A stretch of DNA of 64,000 nt from contig CAJTQX010000001.1 in the NCBI GenBank assembly GCA_910578425.1, positions 110,269-174,268 of the forward strand. The letters run 5' to 3'. Origin of the DNA: an uncultured Anaerotignum sp. GTDB lineage: Bacteria; Bacillota; Clostridia; Lachnospirales; Anaerotignaceae. The stretch's first letter is position 1. Each line of letters opens with the position of its first letter. The notes below the pieces were generated by a model. That model had not been told where the DNA came from and made no database searches. It saw nothing but the letters and a program-made list of their open reading frames with translations. Below, piece by piece: positions 1-9,020 of the stretch. A program made the position numbers and the translations under genes.

Positions 1-2
1 AA

Positions 3-869
3 AAGGGCGGCTCAACCAACTGGCTGGCGTTTGGGCCGGAATCTTTCCGTATTACGTTCCAGCCTTCAGAGATTGCGAAATTCCTGTTTATATTTTATCT
101 GGCAAGCGTGTTCCGCAAACGTCTGAACTGGAGGAGTTTTTTTACCACAGGCATTTTAAGTGCGGGGCTTGTGCTTTTGCTGGTGCTGCAAAAGGACCTG
201 GGCGGCGCGCTGATTTTCTTTACAACGTATATGGTAATGCTTTATATCGCGACATCCAATGAACTGCTGTTTCTGCTTGGCATGGGCGCGGCAAGCGGGG
301 CGGCGATGCTGGCGTATAAGCTGTTTTCGCATGTGCGGGTGCGTGTGGCGGCATGGCAAAATCCCTGGGCAGACATTGATTTCGGCGGTTATCAGATCGT
401 AAACGCGCTGTTTGCGATTACGACATGGGGCGTGTTTGGCAGCGGGCTGACAAAAGGTATGCCTAAAAGCATTCCAGTGGTGGAAAGCGATATGATTTTT
501 GCCGCTGTCTGCGAGGAATTTGGCGCGGCGTTTGGCGCGGGCGTGATTGCGATTTTCATTATGCTGCTTTACCGCGGGGTGCGTATCGCGCTGGACTGCG
601 GGCGCAGATATTATGCGATACTTGCCGCTGGCGTTACGGCGATGCTTTCTTTTCAGGCGTTTCTGATTTTGGGTGGTTCCATCAAGCTGATTCCTTTAAC
701 GGGCGTTACGCTGCCGTTTGTCAGTTATGGCGGCAGCTCTGTTCTGGTAAGCCTGATGATGATGGGCTTGCTGCAATGGGTCTGCGTATACTGTGAACAA
801 CACAACCGTCAGGAAGCCGAACAGGAACCCATTCTGAATGAGGCGGAAGGAGGCGGCTTCGATGAATAA
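3..869 (+). CDS. SEDS-family peptidoglycan polymerase (FtsW/RodA/SpoVE), 5' end cut off
   Basis: Integral-membrane glycosyltransferase that polymerises lipid II, working with a class B PBP. The frame is open from base 3, so the N-terminal part lies outside the window; the visible part begins with NWLAFG and then QPSEIAKF, the conserved SEDS loop. Later hallmarks are the hydrophobic helices, a GGYQIVNALFAI stretch and the C-terminal PLTGVTLPFVSYGGSS motif, which is diagnostic of FtsW/RodA/SpoVE. The stop (867..869) overlaps the ATG of the PBP gene by 8 bases, indicating translational coupling and a dedicated polymerase/transpeptidase pair. Whether it serves elongation, division or sporulation cannot be decided from the fragment. 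Confidence 0.93.
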   Translation, partial: KGGSTNWLAFGPESFRITFQPSEIAKFLFIFYLASVFRKRLNWRSFFTTGILSAGLVLLLVLQKDLGGALIFFTTYMVMLYIATSNELLFLLGMGAASGAAMLAYKLFSHVRVRVAAWQNPWADIDFGGYQIVNALFAITTWGVFGSGLTKGMPKSIPVVESDMIFAAVCEEFGAAFGAGVIAIFIMLLYRGVRIALDCGRRYYAILAAGVTAMLSFQAFLILGGSIKLIPLTGVTLPFVSYGGSSVLVSLMMMGLLQWVCVYCEQHNRQEAEQEPILNEAEGGGFDE

Positions 870-2262
870 CATGAAACGAAGCATACGGCGGATATTCTGG
901 CTTCTCGCGCTCTGTTTTTTCCTTCTGCTGGGCTATCTTGGCAAATTGACGCTGGTGGACAGACAGACAATTTCCGGCAATGCGTACAATACTCGTCTGC
1001 GCTATGGAGATGATACCATTCGGCGCGGGGAAATCATGGACAGGGAAGGGGAAGTGATTGCCCGCAGCATACCGGCAGATGGGGGCGGCTACAACAGGGA
1101 ATATCCCCGTTCCCGTATGGCGGCGCATATTACGGGATACAGCAGCGTTGGCAAGACCGGCGTGGAGGCGGCAGAAAATTTTGAACTGATGACGCTCCAC
1201 AATGAATTGTTCCAGCGTTTGGGCAGCATACTGAAAAAAGACGAGCTGCTTGGCAACAGTGTAAAATTGACTGTAGATATGGACATACAGAGTGCGGCAG
1301 GGAATCTGCTGGGCAGCGCGAAAGGGGCAGTCGTTGTAATGGAGCCTTCCACAGGGCGCGTATTGGCATTGCAGGCGTATCCTGATTTTGACCCGAACAA
1401 GGTTGCGGCGCAGTGGGAAAATCTCAAAGACCATGAGGACAGCCCGCTTCTGAATCGCGGCACACAGGGGATTTATCCGCCCGGCTCTACGTTTAAGACA
1501 GTTACCGCGCTGGCAGGGATAGAATATCTTCCGGATTGGCAGACGTTTACTGTAGAATGTACAGGTGAGGCTGTTTTTGAAGATAAAATTATCCATTGTT
1601 ACAAGAATAGAGCGCATGGTCTGGTGAATATGAAAGGGGCAATGGAAAGCTCCTGCAACTGTTATTTTGCCGCGCTTGCGCAGAAAATTGGCGCGGGAAA
1701 CCTTGCAAAAACGATGGAGCGCGTTGGTATGCAGGAGGCCTGTGGCTTTGAACTGGCATATACCCCAAATACCGTTTTGCTGAACTCGGATTCTTCGGAA
1801 AGTGAATTAGTAGAAACGGCAATCGGGCAGGGGCGGACAGGCGTTACGCCGCTGTATATGGCAATGCTTGCTTCATCCATCGCAAACGAGGGGCTGATGA
1901 TGCGCCCGTATATTGTTGATCATGTAGTATATCCCAACGGCAGCGTGGGCAAAACAACGGTGCCGAAAAAGCTGACGCAGATCTGCACACCGGAGGAAGC
2001 TGCCATTTTGAAGGAAATGATGGTTGGCGTAGTAGAAAACGGCACAGGCGGTGCGGCTTCTGTCAGCGGCATAACGGTAGCCGGAAAAACAGGGACTGCG
2101 GAAAATGCGACAGGCAATGATCATAGCTGGTTCATCGGCTTTGCTCCGGCGGAAGAACCTAAGGTTGCGATAGCGGTTTTGCTGGAAAACGCAAACGATG
2201 GAACCGCGTCTGCGATTGCCGGAAAAGTACTCAGGGCTGCACTGGAAGAAATGGGCGAATAA
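862..2262 (+). CDS. Class B penicillin-binding protein (transpeptidase), PbpA-like
   Basis: Membrane-anchored D,D-transpeptidase that cross-links peptidoglycan. 466 aa; one N-terminal membrane helix (about residues 10-30), a short non-catalytic domain, then the transpeptidase domain with SxxK (STFK, Ser209), SxN (SCN, 264-266) and KTG (409-411). This is shorter than typical PBP2/FtsI and closer to actinobacterial PbpA, which also pairs with a SEDS gene. An in-frame ATG lies at 838, but 862 is preferred because AAGGAGG sits just upstream and gives the 8-base overlap with the SEDS gene. The patatin gene follows after 18 bases. Confidence 0.9.
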   Translation: MNNMKRSIRRIFWLLALCFFLLLGYLGKLTLVDRQTISGNAYNTRLRYGDDTIRRGEIMDREGEVIARSIPADGGGYNREYPRSRMAAHITGYSSVGKTGVEAAENFELMTLHNELFQRLGSILKKDELLGNSVKLTVDMDIQSAAGNLLGSAKGAVVVMEPSTGRVLALQAYPDFDPNKVAAQWENLKDHEDSPLLNRGTQGIYPPGSTFKTVTALAGIEYLPDWQTFTVECTGEAVFEDKIIHCYKNRAHGLVNMKGAMESSCNCYFAALAQKIGAGNLAKTMERVGMQEACGFELAYTPNTVLLNSDSSESELVETAIGQGRTGVTPLYMAMLASSIANEGLMMRPYIVDHVVYPNGSVGKTTVPKKLTQICTPEEAAILKEMMVGVVENGTGGAASVSGITVAGKTGTAENATGNDHSWFIGFAPAEEPKVAIAVLLENANDGTASAIAGKVLRAALEEMGE

Positions 2263-2280
2263 AGGGAAAAGAGGGCTGGA

Positions 2281-3402
2281 ATGGAACTGAAATTCGATAC
2301 GGGAAAGGAATATGCCGTTGTTTTGGAGGGCGGCGGTGCGAAAGGCGCGTATGAAATCGGCGCGTGGAAGGCGTTGGAAGAGGCAGGAGTGAAATACAAT
2401 GCTGTTGCAGGGACTTCTGTTGGCGCGCTGAATGGCGCGATGATGGCAATGCACCAGTTGGACAGGGCTGTGGAATTATGGGAAAACATTACGTTTTCGC
2501 AGGTGTTCGATGTGGACGATGAACAGATGCGACGGCTTTATAGCGGTGACTTTCAGGGGTTGGAAGCTAAAACACTCTGGAAAGACGTTGTAGAGGCTGT
2601 GAAAGGAGGCGGGCTGGATATTGAGCCGTTACGGAGGCTGGTGAACGAAACCGTCAGCGAGGAAAAAATCCGTGCGTCAGATGTGGAACTGTTTCTTGTA
2701 ACATATTCTTTGACTGAGAAAAAGGAACTTGACCTGAACGCAAAGGAGCTGCCGGACGGTAAACTGGCAGATATGCTGCTGGCAAGCGCGTATCTGCCGC
2801 TGTTCCGGCGGGAAAAAGTGGACGGCAAGGAATATATGGACGGCAGTGTGCAGAACCTTGTGCCTCTGAATTGTCTTTTGCAGCGCGGCTACCGTGATAT
2901 TATTGTGATACGTATTTTTGGTCTTGGCCTGGAAAAACGGGTAAAGATTCCGAAGGATACGGATATTACAACGATCGCGCCGCGCAGAAAGCTTGGCGGC
3001 ATTTTGCAGTTCGACAGTGAGCAGAGCCGGAAGGACATGCAGTTGGGTTATTTTGATGCGAAGCGCGCGCTTTATGGGCTGGCAGGCGAGACCTATTATA
3101 TCGACCAGAAGTGGGACGAAAAGCGGGCATATTTCATTTTGAAAACGCTTGCGGAGAATTTCTGCAGGGATCGGAAGAAAGGGCGGCCGTTCACTCTGCG
3201 CGAAATCAATGAGGAAATTTTGCCGAGGCTTGCCAAAAAAACAAGGGCGAAGGACGGAGATTATCATAGGGTGCTGACTGCTCTGTTGGAACGGGCTGCC
3301 GAAGAAGCGGACATACCTGTCTTTCAAATTACAACGGAAGAGAAGCTTTTTCGGGCTGCTTTCGTGGAGATTGTTAAAATTTTCAGGCGTTTGAAAACGT
3401 AA
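2281..3402 (+). CDS. Patatin-like phospholipase
   Basis: Predicted serine lipid acyl hydrolase with a Ser-Asp dyad. 373 aa. The oxyanion motif GGGAKGAYEIG is at residues about 18-28, the nucleophile motif GTSVG at about 45-49, and the catalytic Asp in the DGS motif (YMDGSVQN) at about 185. No signal peptide, so it is probably cytoplasmic or peripheral. The C-terminal 150 residues carry no motif I recognise. It is 18 bases behind the PBP gene with an AAAGAGGG-type ribosome site, probably the last gene of that operon. Substrate unknown. Confidence 0.88.
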   Translation: MELKFDTGKEYAVVLEGGGAKGAYEIGAWKALEEAGVKYNAVAGTSVGALNGAMMAMHQLDRAVELWENITFSQVFDVDDEQMRRLYSGDFQGLEAKTLWKDVVEAVKGGGLDIEPLRRLVNETVSEEKIRASDVELFLVTYSLTEKKELDLNAKELPDGKLADMLLASAYLPLFRREKVDGKEYMDGSVQNLVPLNCLLQRGYRDIIVIRIFGLGLEKRVKIPKDTDITTIAPRRKLGGILQFDSEQSRKDMQLGYFDAKRALYGLAGETYYIDQKWDEKRAYFILKTLAENFCRDRKKGRPFTLREINEEILPRLAKKTRAKDGDYHRVLTALLERAAEEADIPVFQITTEEKLFRAAFVEIVKIFRRLKT

Positions 3403-4023
3403 GCAGTGAAGGTAAAGATGCTGTTTGAAGAAAACATTTGGGATTCTTTTGGGACAAAGGGATAATAAATAAGATTTTGCATATAATTTAACAAAATAGG
3501 TGGGAAATATGGATAGTCTTTCTGAAATGCAGGGGGCTGGCGCACATTTCACGAAATCCGGACAGGAAAAGTTTCCATAGGAAGGAAAATGCGGCAGTGA
3601 AATGTAAAGAGGGATTTGCCAAAAATGAAAGAAAAATAGTTCTAAAAAAAGTCTTTTTTTACAAAAAAAGGACGGCAAAGGCTGAAAAACAATGTTTTTT
3701 GTATACAGAATTACTTTTTTTGCCAGCCAAGGTCCATTTTTCCACAAAAAAAGCAAAATAATAATAAATTTTTAACAATTTAGGTTGAAATGTTCAAACA
3801 AAGATGCTATAATCAAAACAAATGCGGAAGGGTTGCGGACGATCCAGAGCATTTAGAATGGCAGACAAAAGCTTGCTTATATTTTATAGAATAGGATATA
3901 GGTTTTTTGTGTTGTCATTTGACGCCTGTCTGCGGAAAAAGACACGGGGTTTCGGCAGGTCGGGTTTTACCGCTTCATAAATGTATTTCGCATGGTTAAA
4001 TATCATAACGAGGAGGTAAAGTG
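3403..4023 (+). other. 620-base intergenic region: possible terminator, promoter and leader of the acrylate operon
   Basis: A/T-rich, no credible coding frame. It holds a possible terminator-like fold (GGAC 3670..3673 with GTCC 3732..3735 and GGCTG 3680..3684 with CAGCC 3724..3728, then ATTTTTCC), the promoter listed separately, and about 200 nt of transcribed leader before lcdC. I do not recognise a known riboswitch in the leader. Confidence 0.6.
3785..3813 (+). promoter_or_regulatory. Sigma-A type promoter of the lcdCAB-pct operon
   Basis: TTGAAA (3785..3790), 17-base spacer, TATAAT (3808..3813). The only near-consensus promoter upstream of lcdC; transcription would start near 3820, leaving a leader of about 200 nt. 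Confidence 0.75.
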
Positions 4024-4803
4024 ATGTATACATTGGGCATTGATGTCGGCTCGGCTTCTTCCAAAGTAGTGATTTTGAAAGACGGCAAGGATGTTGTAGC
4101 CGCAGAGGTTGTCCAGGTCGGAACGGGCTCTTCAGGCCCGAAAAAGGCGTTGGAGCAGGCTTTCCAGGTCAGCGGCCTGAAACCGGAGGATATTTCCTAT
4201 ACGGTTGCCACCGGCTATGGCAGGTTTGCGTTTAAGGAGGCTGATAAGCAGATCAGCGAAATCAGCTGTCATGCAAAAGGTATTTACCACTTGGTACCGA
4301 CTGCGCGCACTATCATTGATATCGGCGGCCAGGACGCAAAGGCTATCCGGCTGGATAACAAAGGTGGCATCAAGCAGTTTTTTATGAATGATAAATGTGC
4401 GGCGGGTACAGGACGTTTCCTTGAGGTTATGTCAAGGGTTCTGGAAACGACTTTGGATGAGATGGCCGAACTGGATGAGCTTGCAACGGACACTGCGCCG
4501 ATCAGCAGCACATGTACGGTATTTGCGGAATCTGAAGTAATTTCCCAGCTTTCCAACGGCGTGAGCCGGAACAACATCATCAAGGGCGTTCATCTTTCTG
4601 TTGCCAGCAGAGCCTGCGGCTTAGCTTACAGAGGCGGGCTGGAAAAGGATATTGTTATGACGGGCGGCGTTGCGAAAAATGCCGGCGTTGTCAGAGCGGT
4701 ATCCGGTGTATTAAAAACGGATGTCATTGTGGCGCCAAACCCACAAACAACAGGCGCACTCGGCGCGGCATTGTTCGCATACGAGGCGGCACAAAAAAAT
4801 TAA
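4024..4803 (+). CDS. lcdC: (R)-2-hydroxyacyl-CoA dehydratase activator (lactoyl-CoA dehydratase activase)
   Basis: Homodimeric ATPase with a bridging [4Fe-4S] cluster that injects one electron into the dehydratase at the cost of ATP ('archerase'). 259 aa, BadF/BadG/HgdC fold: DVGS phosphate loop at the N-terminus, IDIGGQD, MNDKCAAGTGRF with cluster Cys125, SSTCTVFAESEV with cluster Cys164, and a late MTGGVAKN motif. These two cysteines correspond to those bridging the Acidaminococcus HgdC dimer. A GTG lies directly before the ATG; ATG 4024 is chosen because AGGAGG (4012..4017) is well spaced. First gene of the operon, 15 bases ahead of lcdA. The dedicated substrate (lactoyl-CoA) is inferred from the neighbouring subunits and pct. 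Confidence 0.95.
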   Translation: MYTLGIDVGSASSKVVILKDGKDVVAAEVVQVGTGSSGPKKALEQAFQVSGLKPEDISYTVATGYGRFAFKEADKQISEISCHAKGIYHLVPTARTIIDIGGQDAKAIRLDNKGGIKQFFMNDKCAAGTGRFLEVMSRVLETTLDEMAELDELATDTAPISSTCTVFAESEVISQLSNGVSRNNIIKGVHLSVASRACGLAYRGGLEKDIVMTGGVAKNAGVVRAVSGVLKTDVIVAPNPQTTGALGAALFAYEAAQKN

Positions 4804-4818
4804 GAAAGAGGGATTAGA

Positions 4819-6087
4819 ATGAGTTTAACACAAGGCATGAAAGCAAAACAGTTGTTAGCCTACTACCAGGCAAAGAATGATGAAGATGCAAGAAAGGCAA
4901 AAGAGAGAGGCGACCTGGTTTGCTGGTCTGCTTCCGTTGCGCCTCCTGAATTCTGCATCACAATGGGTATCGAAATGGTTTACCCCGAAACACATGCGGC
5001 TGGTATCGGCGCGAAAAAAGGCGCGATGGATATGCTGGATGTTGCGGAAAGAAAAGGCTACAACATCGACTGCTGTTCTTACGGCAGAGTAAACATGGGC
5101 TACATGGAATGCCTGAAGGAAGCTGCTATGACAGGCGTTAAGCCCGAAGTTCTGGTAAACTCTCCTGCGGCTGATGTTCCTCTGCCCGATCTGGTAATTA
5201 CATGCAACAACATCTGCAACACACTGCTGAAATGGTACGAAAACCTTGCTGCGGAACTGGATATTCCCTGCATCGTAATCGACGTGCCTTTCAACCACAC
5301 AATGCCTATTCCTGAATATGCAAAGGCATACATCGCTGACCAGTTCAGAAACGCAATCGCTCAGCTGGAAGTTATCTGCGGCAAGCCTTTCGACTGGAAG
5401 AAATTCAAAGAAGTTAAAGACCAGACACAGCGTTCCGTATACCACTGGAACAGAATCGCTGACATGGCTCAGTACAAACCTTCTCCGCTGAACGGTTTCG
5501 ATCTGTTCAACTACATGGCTCTGATCGTTGCATGCCGTTCCAAGGATTATGCTGAAATCACATTCAAGGCATTTGCTGACGAGCTGGAAGAAAACCTGAA
5601 GGCTGGCGTATACGCATTCAAGGGCGCAGAAAAGACACGTATCCAGTGGGAAGGCATCGCTGTATGGCCTCATCTGGGACATACTTTCAAGACACTCAAG
5701 AATCTTGGTGCTATCATGACCGGTACGGCTTACCCCGCTCTGTGGGATCTGCACTATGACGCAGACGATGAGTCCCTGCACTCCATGGCGGAAGCATACA
5801 CAAGAATCTACATCAACACATGCCTGAGCAACAAAGTAGAAGTTCTGATGGGCATTATGGAAAAAGGTAAAATTGATGGTACGATCTATCATCTGAACAG
5901 AAGCTGCAAACTGATGAGCTTCCTGAATGTGGAAACAGCAGAAATCATCAAAGAGAGAAACGGCAAGCCTTATGTAAGCTTCGACGGCGACCAGACAGAC
6001 CCTCGCGTTTACTCTCCTGCGCAGTATGAGACTCGCGTTCAGGCTCTTGTTGAAATGATGGAAGCCAACTTGGCAGCAGCAGAATAA
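4819..6087 (+). CDS. lcdA: Lactoyl-CoA dehydratase subunit alpha
   Basis: Larger subunit of the oxygen-sensitive enzyme that dehydrates (R)-lactoyl-CoA to acryloyl-CoA by a ketyl-radical mechanism. 422 aa, HgdB/FldB-family fold. Cysteines likely to ligate iron-sulfur clusters are the pair Cys85-Cys86 (DCCSYGR) and Cys129/Cys133 (TCNNICNT). From memory the sequence is nearly collinear with C. propionicum LcdA from MSLTQGMKAKQLL to EANLAAAE, including the NSPAADVPLPDL and FNHTMPIPEYAKAY regions. Codon use is strongly biased (Arg mostly AGA or CGT, Asn AAC), unlike the CGG-rich neighbours, as expected for a major catabolic enzyme. Starts 15 bases after lcdC with a GAGGG ribosome site. Confidence 0.95.
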   Translation: MSLTQGMKAKQLLAYYQAKNDEDARKAKERGDLVCWSASVAPPEFCITMGIEMVYPETHAAGIGAKKGAMDMLDVAERKGYNIDCCSYGRVNMGYMECLKEAAMTGVKPEVLVNSPAADVPLPDLVITCNNICNTLLKWYENLAAELDIPCIVIDVPFNHTMPIPEYAKAYIADQFRNAIAQLEVICGKPFDWKKFKEVKDQTQRSVYHWNRIADMAQYKPSPLNGFDLFNYMALIVACRSKDYAEITFKAFADELEENLKAGVYAFKGAEKTRIQWEGIAVWPHLGHTFKTLKNLGAIMTGTAYPALWDLHYDADDESLHSMAEAYTRIYINTCLSNKVEVLMGIMEKGKIDGTIYHLNRSCKLMSFLNVETAEIIKERNGKPYVSFDGDQTDPRVYSPAQYETRVQALVEMMEANLAAAE

Positions 6088-6101
6088 GAGGAGGAAAGAC
6101 A

Positions 6102-7226
6102 ATGAGTAAAGTAGAAACCATTTTATCCCAGTTGAAAGACATTGCGGCTAATCCTAAAAAAGCAATGGACGATTTTAAGGCTGAAACAGGCAAAGGCGCA
6201 GTTGGCGTTATGCCTATCTATGCTCCTGAAGAAATGATCCATGCAACAGGTTTCCTGCCTATGGGCCTTTGGGGCGCGCAGGGCAAGACTGTTTCCAAGG
6301 CTCGTACATATCTGCCTGCTTTCGCTTGCTCCATCATGCAGCAGATCATGGAGCTGCAGTGCGAAGGCGCGTATGATGATCTGTCCGCAGTTCTGTTCTC
6401 CGTACCTTGTGATACACTGAAATGCCTGAGCCAGAAATGGAAAGGCACATCCCCTGTTATCGTGTTCACACACCCTCAGAACAGAGGTCTGGAAGCTGCA
6501 AATCAGTTCCTGGTAACAGAATATGAACTGGTGAAAGAACAGCTTGAGCACTACCTTGATGTTAAAATCACAAATGCAGCTCTGGAAAATTCCATTGCTA
6601 TCTACAATGAAAACAGAGCAGTTATGCGTGAATTCGTAAAGGTTGCAGCTGACTACCCTCAGGTAATCGACGCTGTTAGCCGTCACGCTGTATTCAAAGC
6701 AAGACAGTTCATGCTGAAAGAGAAACACACAGCTCTGGTAAAAGAACTGATCGAAGAAGTAAAGGCTATGCCCGTTCAGCCTTGGGATGGCAAGAAAGTT
6801 GTTGTTACAGGTATCCTGCTTGAGCCCAACGAACTGCTTGACATCTTCAACGAATTCAAACTGGCTATCGTTGACGACGATCTGGCTCAGGAATCCAGAC
6901 AGATCCGTGTTGACGTTATCGACGGCGAAGAAGGCCCTCTTTACAGAATGGCTAAGGCTTGGCAGAAGATGTATGGCTGCTCCGTTGCTACGGATACAAA
7001 GAAAGGCCGCGGCAAGATGCTGATCAACAAGGTTGCTCAGACAAACGCAGACGCAGTTATCGTTGCGATGATGAAATTCTGCGATCCCGAAGAATGGGAT
7101 TACCCTGTAATGTACAGAGAGTTTGAAGAAAAGGGCATCAAGAACCTGATGATCGAAGTTGACCAGGAAGTTTCCTCCTTCGAGCAGGTTAAGACAAGAC
7201 TGCAGTCCTTCGTAGAAATGCTGTAA
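6102..7226 (+). CDS. lcdB: Lactoyl-CoA dehydratase subunit beta
   Basis: Smaller subunit, partner of LcdA in the radical dehydratase. 374 aa. Conserved cysteines are in AFACSIMQQ, SVPCDTLKC and MMKFCDPEEWDYP; the family (HgdB/HadC type) uses three such cysteines for a [4Fe-4S] cluster. From memory it is collinear with C. propionicum LcdB, including the NPKKAMDDFKAETGKGAVG start and VDQEVSSFEQVKTRLQSFVEML end. It starts 14 bases after lcdA with AGAGGAGG. It shares the high-expression codon bias. A 93-base gap with a stable hairpin separates it from pct. Confidence 0.95.
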   Translation: MSKVETILSQLKDIAANPKKAMDDFKAETGKGAVGVMPIYAPEEMIHATGFLPMGLWGAQGKTVSKARTYLPAFACSIMQQIMELQCEGAYDDLSAVLFSVPCDTLKCLSQKWKGTSPVIVFTHPQNRGLEAANQFLVTEYELVKEQLEHYLDVKITNAALENSIAIYNENRAVMREFVKVAADYPQVIDAVSRHAVFKARQFMLKEKHTALVKELIEEVKAMPVQPWDGKKVVVTGILLEPNELLDIFNEFKLAIVDDDLAQESRQIRVDVIDGEEGPLYRMAKAWQKMYGCSVATDTKKGRGKMLINKVAQTNADAVIVAMMKFCDPEEWDYPVMYREFEEKGIKNLMIEVDQEVSSFEQVKTRLQSFVEML

Positions 7227-7259
7227 TCCTACCGCATTGCTTGATGGAAGCGATTTCGG

Positions 7260-7285
7260 CACTGGGGCGGGCGACTGCCCCAGTG
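7260..7285 (+). other. Intra-operon hairpin between lcdB and pct
   Basis: Perfect 9-bp GC-rich stem: CACTGGGGC (7260..7268) with GCCCCAGTG (7277..7285), 8-base loop. No U-run follows, so it is more likely an mRNA-stability or partial-attenuation element than a full terminator. Confidence 0.6.
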
Positions 7286-7327
7286 TCTTACCATTACCCA
7301 AAATGAAATTTTAGGAGGACTTTGACG

Positions 7328-8902
7328 ATGAGACGTGTTAAAATTATCACCGCAGATGAAGCTGCAAAGCTGGTTAAGAACGGCGATACGCTGACCACCA
7401 GCGGTTTCGTTGCAAGTGCGATTCCCGAAGCTTTGAACAAGGCTATGGAAAAAAGATTCCTTGAGACAGGCGAGCCGAAAGATCTTACATATGTATACTG
7501 CGGTTCTCAGGGCAACAAGGACGGCCGTGGCGCAGAACACTATGCACACGAAGGCATGCTGAAAAGATACATCGCGGGTCACTGGGCAACTGTTCCTGCA
7601 CTGGCAAAAATGGCACTGGAAAACAAATTTGAGGCGTACAACGTATCTCAGGGCGCGCTCTGCCACCTGTTCAGAGATATCGCTGCACATAAGCCCGGTA
7701 CATTCACAAAGGTTGGCCTTGGTACATTCATCGACCCCAGAAATGGCGGCGGCAAAGTAAATGACATCACAAAGGAAGACATCATTGAGCTGGTAAACAT
7801 TAAAGGTCAGGACTATCTGTTCTACCCTGCGTTCCCTATCAATGTAGCTATGATCAGAGGTTCCATTGCAGACGAAAGCGGCAACATCTCCTTTGAGAAG
7901 GAAGTTTCCCCTCTGGAAGGCACTTCTGTATGCCAGGCTGTTAAAAACAGCGGCGGTATCGTTATCGTTCAGGTTGAGAGAGTTGTTAAGGCTGGTACTC
8001 TGGATCCCAGACTGGTTAAGGTTCCCGGCATCTATGTTGACTATGTAGTAGTTGCTGACCCCGCTGACCACCAGCAGACTCTGGACTGCGACTATGATCC
8101 GACTCTGTCCGGTGAAAGCCGTATGCCTGACGTTGCTCCCGAACCCCTGCCTTTGAGCGCGAAGAAGGTTATCGGCCGCCGTGGCGCGCTGGAACTGGAA
8201 AAAGACGTTGCAGTTAATCTGGGCGTTGGCGCGCCTGAGTATGTTGCATCTGTTGCAAACGAAGAAGGCATTGGCGACTTTATGACACTGACAGTAGAGG
8301 GCGGCGCAGTTGGCGGCGTACCCGCTGGCGGCATCCGTTTTGGTTCCGCTTACAATGCTGACGCTCTGATCGATCAGGGCTATCAGTTCGACTTCTACGA
8401 TGGCGGCGGTCTGGATCAGTGCTACCTTGGCCTTGCAGAATGTGATGCTAAGGGCAACATCAACGTTTCCAGATTTGGCCCCCGTATCGCAGGCTGCGGC
8501 GGTTTCATCAACATCACACAGAACACACCGAAGGTATTCTTCTGCGGTACGTTTACAGCAGGCGGCCTGAAGGTTAAGATTGAGGACGGCAAGGTTGTAA
8601 TCGCTCAGGAAGGCAAACAGAAAAAATTCCTGAAGGCTGTTGAGCAGGTTACATTCAATGGCGATGTTGCTCTGGAAAGCAAACAGGACGTTACATACAT
8701 CACAGAAAGATGCGTATTCCATCTGGAAAAAGACGGTATGCACCTGACAGAAATCGCGCCTGGCATTGACCTTCAGACGCAGATCCTGGATATGATGGAG
8801 TTCACACCTATCATTGACAAAGATGCAAGCGGCAACATCAAACTGATGGATGCAAAGCTGTTTGCAGAGGGTCTGATGGGCCTGAAAGAAATGAAGGCTT
8901 GA
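7328..8902 (+). CDS. pct: Propionate CoA-transferase (class I)
   Basis: Moves CoA between propionyl-/acetyl-CoA and short-chain acids, activating (R)-lactate for the dehydratase. 524 aa, the same length as C. propionicum Pct as I recall it. The active-site glutamate is Glu324 in TLTVEGGAVGG, the same residue number as the glutamate reported to carry the CoA thioester in that enzyme. Other family blocks are CGSQGNKDGRGAEH, VSQGALCHLFRD and GFINITQNTPKVFFCGTF. ATG 7328 fits a TAGGAGG at 7312..7318; an in-frame TTG at 7322 is too close. Last gene of the operon, ahead of a strong terminator. Codon bias matches lcdAB. Confidence 0.96.
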   Translation: MRRVKIITADEAAKLVKNGDTLTTSGFVASAIPEALNKAMEKRFLETGEPKDLTYVYCGSQGNKDGRGAEHYAHEGMLKRYIAGHWATVPALAKMALENKFEAYNVSQGALCHLFRDIAAHKPGTFTKVGLGTFIDPRNGGGKVNDITKEDIIELVNIKGQDYLFYPAFPINVAMIRGSIADESGNISFEKEVSPLEGTSVCQAVKNSGGIVIVQVERVVKAGTLDPRLVKVPGIYVDYVVVADPADHQQTLDCDYDPTLSGESRMPDVAPEPLPLSAKKVIGRRGALELEKDVAVNLGVGAPEYVASVANEEGIGDFMTLTVEGGAVGGVPAGGIRFGSAYNADALIDQGYQFDFYDGGGLDQCYLGLAECDAKGNINVSRFGPRIAGCGGFINITQNTPKVFFCGTFTAGGLKVKIEDGKVVIAQEGKQKKFLKAVEQVTFNGDVALESKQDVTYITERCVFHLEKDGMHLTEIAPGIDLQTQILDMMEFTPIIDKDASGNIKLMDAKLFAEGLMGLKEMKA

Positions 8903-8925
8903 TTTGCAGTTCAAAGCTGACATTT

Positions 8926-8986
8926 GGAGCGTGAGTGCTCCCTAACGGAGCCATATAATTGCTCCCTAAAATATCTGTGCAGATAT
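8926..8986 (+). repeat. Three small tandem hairpins downstream of pct
   Basis: GGAGC/GCTCC (8926..8930 with 8937..8941), a second GGAGC/GCTCC (8947..8951 with 8961..8965) and ATATCT/AGATAT (8971..8976 with 8981..8986). They lie between the pct stop and the terminator and would form a structured 3' end on the mRNA. Confidence 0.5.
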
Positions 8987-9020
8987 TCAATAAATTTGCA
9001 TAAACCATGATAGTGAAATC

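Noticed and set aside
3771..3777. TTAACAA half-site as a Rex (NADH-sensing) operator ahead of the acrylate promoter
   Set aside because: Only half of the palindromic Rex consensus is present; A/T-rich sequence gives such matches by chance.
7229..8923. Very long open frame (564 codons) on the minus strand opposite pct, with similar ones opposite lcdA and lcdB
   Set aside because: They mirror strongly expressed genes with extreme codon bias; no ribosome site, no protein-family features, and a Cys/Asn-rich composition typical of antisense frames.
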